From NCBI GenBank assembly GCA_023418375.1, contig JAEZZV010000156.1, positions 1-8,261 on the forward strand: DNA of 8,261 nt, given 5' to 3'. The DNA is from Actinomycetes bacterium. GTDB taxonomy: Bacteria; Actinomycetota; Actinomycetes; Actinomycetales; Cellulomonadaceae. The first letter of the stretch is position 1, and each line of letters begins with the position of its first letter. Of this stretch, positions 6,262 through 8,261 are shown piece after piece. The position numbers were made by a program, and so were the translations under genes. The notes beneath the pieces were generated by a model. The model worked only from the letters and a program-made list of their open reading frames with translations. It was not told the origin of the DNA and did no database searches.

Positions 6262-7245
6262 TCACACCCGGCGTTCGAAGCCCCAGACGACCGGCGTGAA
6301 GAAGCGGGTCCAGAAGCCGTAGGCCTCGAGGTTGTGGGTCTCGCAGTCGACCGACACGAGCGTCTTCCCTGCCGTTGCGGCGTGCTCCGCGAGCGCACGG
6401 ACGAGCGCCGTCCCGACGCCGCGCCCGCGCACCGAGGGGTCGACGTACATCCCGTTGATCGCGAGGCAGGACGGGTCGCGCACGACGTCGCTGACGTCGT
6501 CCTGCGGGTCCTCGGCCTTGACGTAGCCCACCGGCCGGCCGTCGGTCTCGGCCAGGACCGCCACGCTCGTCGGCTCCGCGAGCCAGGCGCGCCACCAGCC
6601 GGCGTCGTCGCCGCGGGGGTTCGGGAAGAAGACCGGCGAGGCCCCGATGTGCTCGGCGAGCCGGGCCTCCATCGCGGCGATCGCCTCGGCGTCGTCGCCG
6701 GTGGCGCGCCGCGTGAGCGTGGCCCCGGCCGCGCCATCGGTGGCGGCCCGGGCCCCACCGGCCCGCGCGGCGACGTCGGTCGTCGGGGCGGCTGCGTCCA
6801 TGACGATCCGGCCGAAGCCCGTGAGCGACAGCGCCTCGATCGCCTCCTGTGCGCTCGCGAGGACGGCCACCGCGTGGAGCCGCGCGCCCGCGTCGAGCCA
6901 GCGCGGCGCGATCGCGCGGTAGAGCACGCGGTAGTCGTCGAAGGCCGAGGCCGTGTCGGCCGCCGCGTTCGCCCAGTCCGGCGAGAACCACCCGGGGCCT
7001 GCGTGGCGGAAGTCCTCGATCCGGAAGCCGCCCAGGAGAGCGACCAGGCGCCCGCCCCGCCAGAGCCCCGCGGCGGTGCCGTGCTCGAGGAGCCACGCGA
7101 GCCTGCCGCGGTAGTCCTCTGGCGTGCGCCGGGGAAGGTCGGGCGCCTGGTCGCCGAGCCGCGCGTGGCAGGCGGCGACGACCTCGGCCGCCGCTGCGGC
7201 GTCGTCCCCAGTGAGGGAGCGGACGGCCGTGGCGGCCTCCGTCAC
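6262..7245 (-). CDS. Two-domain GNAT family N-acetyltransferase
   Basis: This 327-residue protein appears to hold two GNAT folds. The C-terminal domain (about 175-327) has the acetyl-CoA pyrophosphate-binding motif: strand INGMYVDP, then the loop RGRGVG (273-278) and helix TALVRALAEHA, followed by strand TLVSVDCET and the typical NLEAYGFWTRFF segment. The N-terminal half (about 5-155) follows the general GNAT strand/helix pattern but lacks a clear R/QxxGxG/A loop, so it is probably a degenerate non-catalytic domain. The two are joined by an Ala/Gly-rich linker (about 150-175). It begins with GTG at 7245, overlapping the ppk2 stop by 4 bp (GTGA), which implies translational coupling. The acceptor substrate is unknown; small amines, antibiotics or protein N-termini are all possible. 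Confidence 0.87.
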   Translation of the reverse strand: MTEAATAVRSLTGDDAAAAAEVVAACHARLGDQAPDLPRRTPEDYRGRLAWLLEHGTAAGLWRGGRLVALLGGFRIEDFRHAGPGWFSPDWANAAADTASAFDDYRVLYRAIAPRWLDAGARLHAVAVLASAQEAIEALSLTGFGRIVMDAAAPTTDVAARAGGARAATDGAAGATLTRRATGDDAEAIAAMEARLAEHIGASPVFFPNPRGDDAGWWRAWLAEPTSVAVLAETDGRPVGYVKAEDPQDDVSDVVRDPSCLAINGMYVDPSVRGRGVGTALVRALAEHAATAGKTLVSVDCETHNLEAYGFWTRFFTPVVWGFERRV

Positions 7246-8087
7246 TCCGCGGTCCCGGGCGCGTCCTGGGTGAGCAGCGTCGAGGCGTAGTCAGGCACGT
7301 AGCGCTGCGAGTCGCGGGGCGGGCGGACGTACCCGGTCGACGGCGGCCGGGGCGGCAGCACGATCTCCTCGCGCTCCACCTCGCGGTAGTCGAGGCTCGA
7401 GACCAGGTGGTGGATCATGTCGAGCCGCGACCGGCGCTTGTTGTCGGACTCGACGACCCACCACGGCGCCTCAGGGATGTCCGTGTGGACGAGCATCTGG
7501 TCCTTGGCCCGGGAGTACTCCTCCCAGCGGGAGATCGACTCGAGGTCCGTCGTCGACAGCTTCCAGCGGCGCATCGGGTCCGTCATGCGCGAGCGGAAGC
7601 GTGCCTCCTGCTCCGCGTCGGACACCGAGAACCAGTACTTGCGCAGCAGGATCCCGTCCTCGACGAGCATCCGTTCGAAGATCGGGCACTGGTGCAGGAA
7701 GCGGTGGTACTCGTCGTTGGAGCAGTAGCCCATGACCCGCTCGACGCCCGCGCGGTTGTACCAGGACCGGTCGAAGAGCACGATCTCTCCGGCCGCGGGC
7801 AGGTGGGCGATGTACCGCTGGAAGTACCACTGGCTGCGCTCGCGCTCGGTCGGCGTGGGCAGCGCGACGATGCGCGCGACGCGCGGGTTCAGGTACTGCG
7901 TGACCCGCTTGATGGTCGAGCCCTTCCCGGCCGCGTCGCGTCCTTCGAAGACCACGACGAGCCGCTTGCCCTCCGCGCGGACCCACTCCTGGATCTCGAC
8001 GAGCTGCGCCTGGAGGCGGAAGAGCTCCTCCTCGTAGACCTTCTTCGGGAAGCGCGTCGTCGCGCCGGCGGACGGGGTCTCGGCCAT
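7242..8087 (-). CDS. ppk2: Polyphosphate kinase 2 (class I-like polyP:nucleotide phosphotransferase)
   Basis: This 281-residue cytoplasmic enzyme transfers phosphate between inorganic polyphosphate and nucleotides, usually ADP to ATP or GDP to GTP. The single PPK2 domain is complete: Walker A GRDAAGKGS (49-57), the conserved TERERSQWYFQRYIAHLP segment (80-97), Walker B LFDRSWYNRAG (104-114) with Asp106 and Arg107, and a lid region FRSRMTDPMRRWKLS followed by YSRAKDQM and TDIPEAPWWVVE. Length and motifs fit one-domain class I PPK2. The ATG at 8087 has no clear Shine-Dalgarno. A TACGCT hexamer (8100-8095) lies 7 nt upstream and could be a -10 box for a leaderless transcript. The last ~40 residues (RPPSTGYVRPP and beyond) are a Pro-rich tail. 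It overlaps the GNAT gene by 4 bp and is probably first in that operon. Confidence 0.94.
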   Translation of the reverse strand: MAETPSAGATTRFPKKVYEEELFRLQAQLVEIQEWVRAEGKRLVVVFEGRDAAGKGSTIKRVTQYLNPRVARIVALPTPTERERSQWYFQRYIAHLPAAGEIVLFDRSWYNRAGVERVMGYCSNDEYHRFLHQCPIFERMLVEDGILLRKYWFSVSDAEQEARFRSRMTDPMRRWKLSTTDLESISRWEEYSRAKDQMLVHTDIPEAPWWVVESDNKRRSRLDMIHHLVSSLDYREVEREEIVLPPRPPSTGYVRPPRDSQRYVPDYASTLLTQDAPGTAE

Positions 8088-8114
8088 GGTGCCGAGCGTA
8101 TTCCCGACGACGTG

Positions 8115-8147
8115 CGGCCGGGCGGGTCACGACGACCCGCCCGGCCG
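8115..8147. terminator. Strong perfect hairpin, probable transcription terminator
   Basis: CGGCCGGGCGGGTC (8115-8128) and its exact reverse complement GACCCGCCCGGCCG (8134-8147) form a 14-bp perfect stem with a 5-base loop ACGAC. There is no T tract. It lies 27 bp upstream of ppk2, so it most likely ends a leftward gene located to the right and insulates ppk2 from it. A regulatory role in front of ppk2 is the alternative. Confidence 0.6.
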
Positions 8148-8170
8148 TGTGCCGCTCCGCCGGGCGGGGG

Positions 8171-8226
8171 CAGTCGGGCAGGGTCAGCCGGGCAGGGTCA
8201 GCCGGGCAGGGTCGGCCGGGCGCGCT
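8171..8226. repeat. 14-bp short tandem repeat
   Basis: Three near-identical copies of CAGCCGGGCAGGGT lie head to tail at 8171-8184 (one T for C), 8185-8198 and 8199-8212. A fourth, decayed copy (CGGCCGGGCGCGCT) follows at 8213-8226. The unit is not a multiple of 3 and, read leftward, carries TGA at the copy junctions, so it is unlikely to be coding. It lies between a strong hairpin and a possible leftward stop codon, in what would be a 3' untranslated region. It looks like slippage-type expansion. Confidence 0.8.
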
Positions 8227-8261
8227 CAGCCCGCGGTGCCGCGCGTCGGGCGACGCTCAGC
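8226..8261 (-). CDS. Possible C-terminal end of a leftward gene (partial)
   Basis: Read leftward from the edge, one frame gives AERRPTRGTAG and then TGA at 8228-8226. This Arg/Thr/Gly-rich ending would suit an actinobacterial protein tail and would give the hairpin at 8115-8147 a gene to terminate. Eleven codons are far too few to identify a family or to exclude chance. Confidence 0.2.
   Translation of the reverse strand, partial: AERRPTRGTAG

Noticed and set aside
6223..7290. Continuation of the nitroreductase-remnant frame to 7290
   Set aside because: Beyond about 6222 it is antisense to the GNAT gene, loses all family resemblance and is kept open only by base composition.
8171..8226. Tandem repeat considered as a CRISPR array
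   Set aside because: The 14-bp units are contiguous with no spacers, and no cas genes are present.
1..8261. Search for mobile elements, toxin-antitoxin or defence genes, and tRNA/rRNA genes
   Set aside because: No transposase, integrase, nuclease or helicase motifs, terminal inverted repeats, or tRNA-like cloverleaf were recognised. Gene order and composition look like normal chromosome.

Overview
This window looks like ordinary chromosome from a very GC-rich actinobacterium, probably a member of the Micrococcales such as Cellulomonas or a relative. That placement is inferred from the strong G/C preference at third codon positions, frequent GTG starts, and the presence of a FabG4-type reductase and a deazaflavin-type (F420-family) gene remnant. 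I see no rRNA, tRNA, CRISPR array, insertion sequence or phage gene.

Left half (1 to about 5057): a fatty-acid or acyl-CoA degradation locus. A leftward pair, a FadI-type thiolase followed by a FabG4-type high-molecular-weight 3-oxoacyl reductase that runs off the left edge, overlaps by 4 bp. It diverges from a rightward pair, a TetR regulator and an acyl-CoA oxidase. The 164-bp divergent gap holds a 17-bp imperfect palindrome, which is a good operator candidate. It also holds a 91-nt stretch with no A on the plus strand, so the thiolase leader RNA would contain no U there. Together the genes cover oxidation (FAD oxidase, releasing H2O2), 3-oxoacyl reduction or 3-hydroxyacyl oxidation, and thiolysis. 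The hydratase step is not visible and may lie beyond the left edge, as in mycobacterial fadE5-fadA2-fabG4-htdX.

Middle (5052 to about 6260): a short hairpin separates the oxidase from a convergent NAD-dependent extended SDR epimerase/dehydratase-like gene. Next comes a short rightward remnant of a deazaflavin-dependent nitroreductase (DUF385-type) gene. Its N-terminus appears joined in frame to its C-terminus, with the central cofactor-binding part missing.

Right part (about 6262 to 8261): a leftward, translationally coupled pair made of a class I polyphosphate kinase 2 and a two-domain GNAT acetyltransferase. Upstream of ppk2 there is a perfect 14-bp-arm hairpin, a 14-bp tandem repeat, and possibly the last codons of another leftward gene.

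I did not find a convincing new biological system. The points most worth checking are the internally deleted nitroreductase, the TetR operator/promoter layout and the U-free leader.
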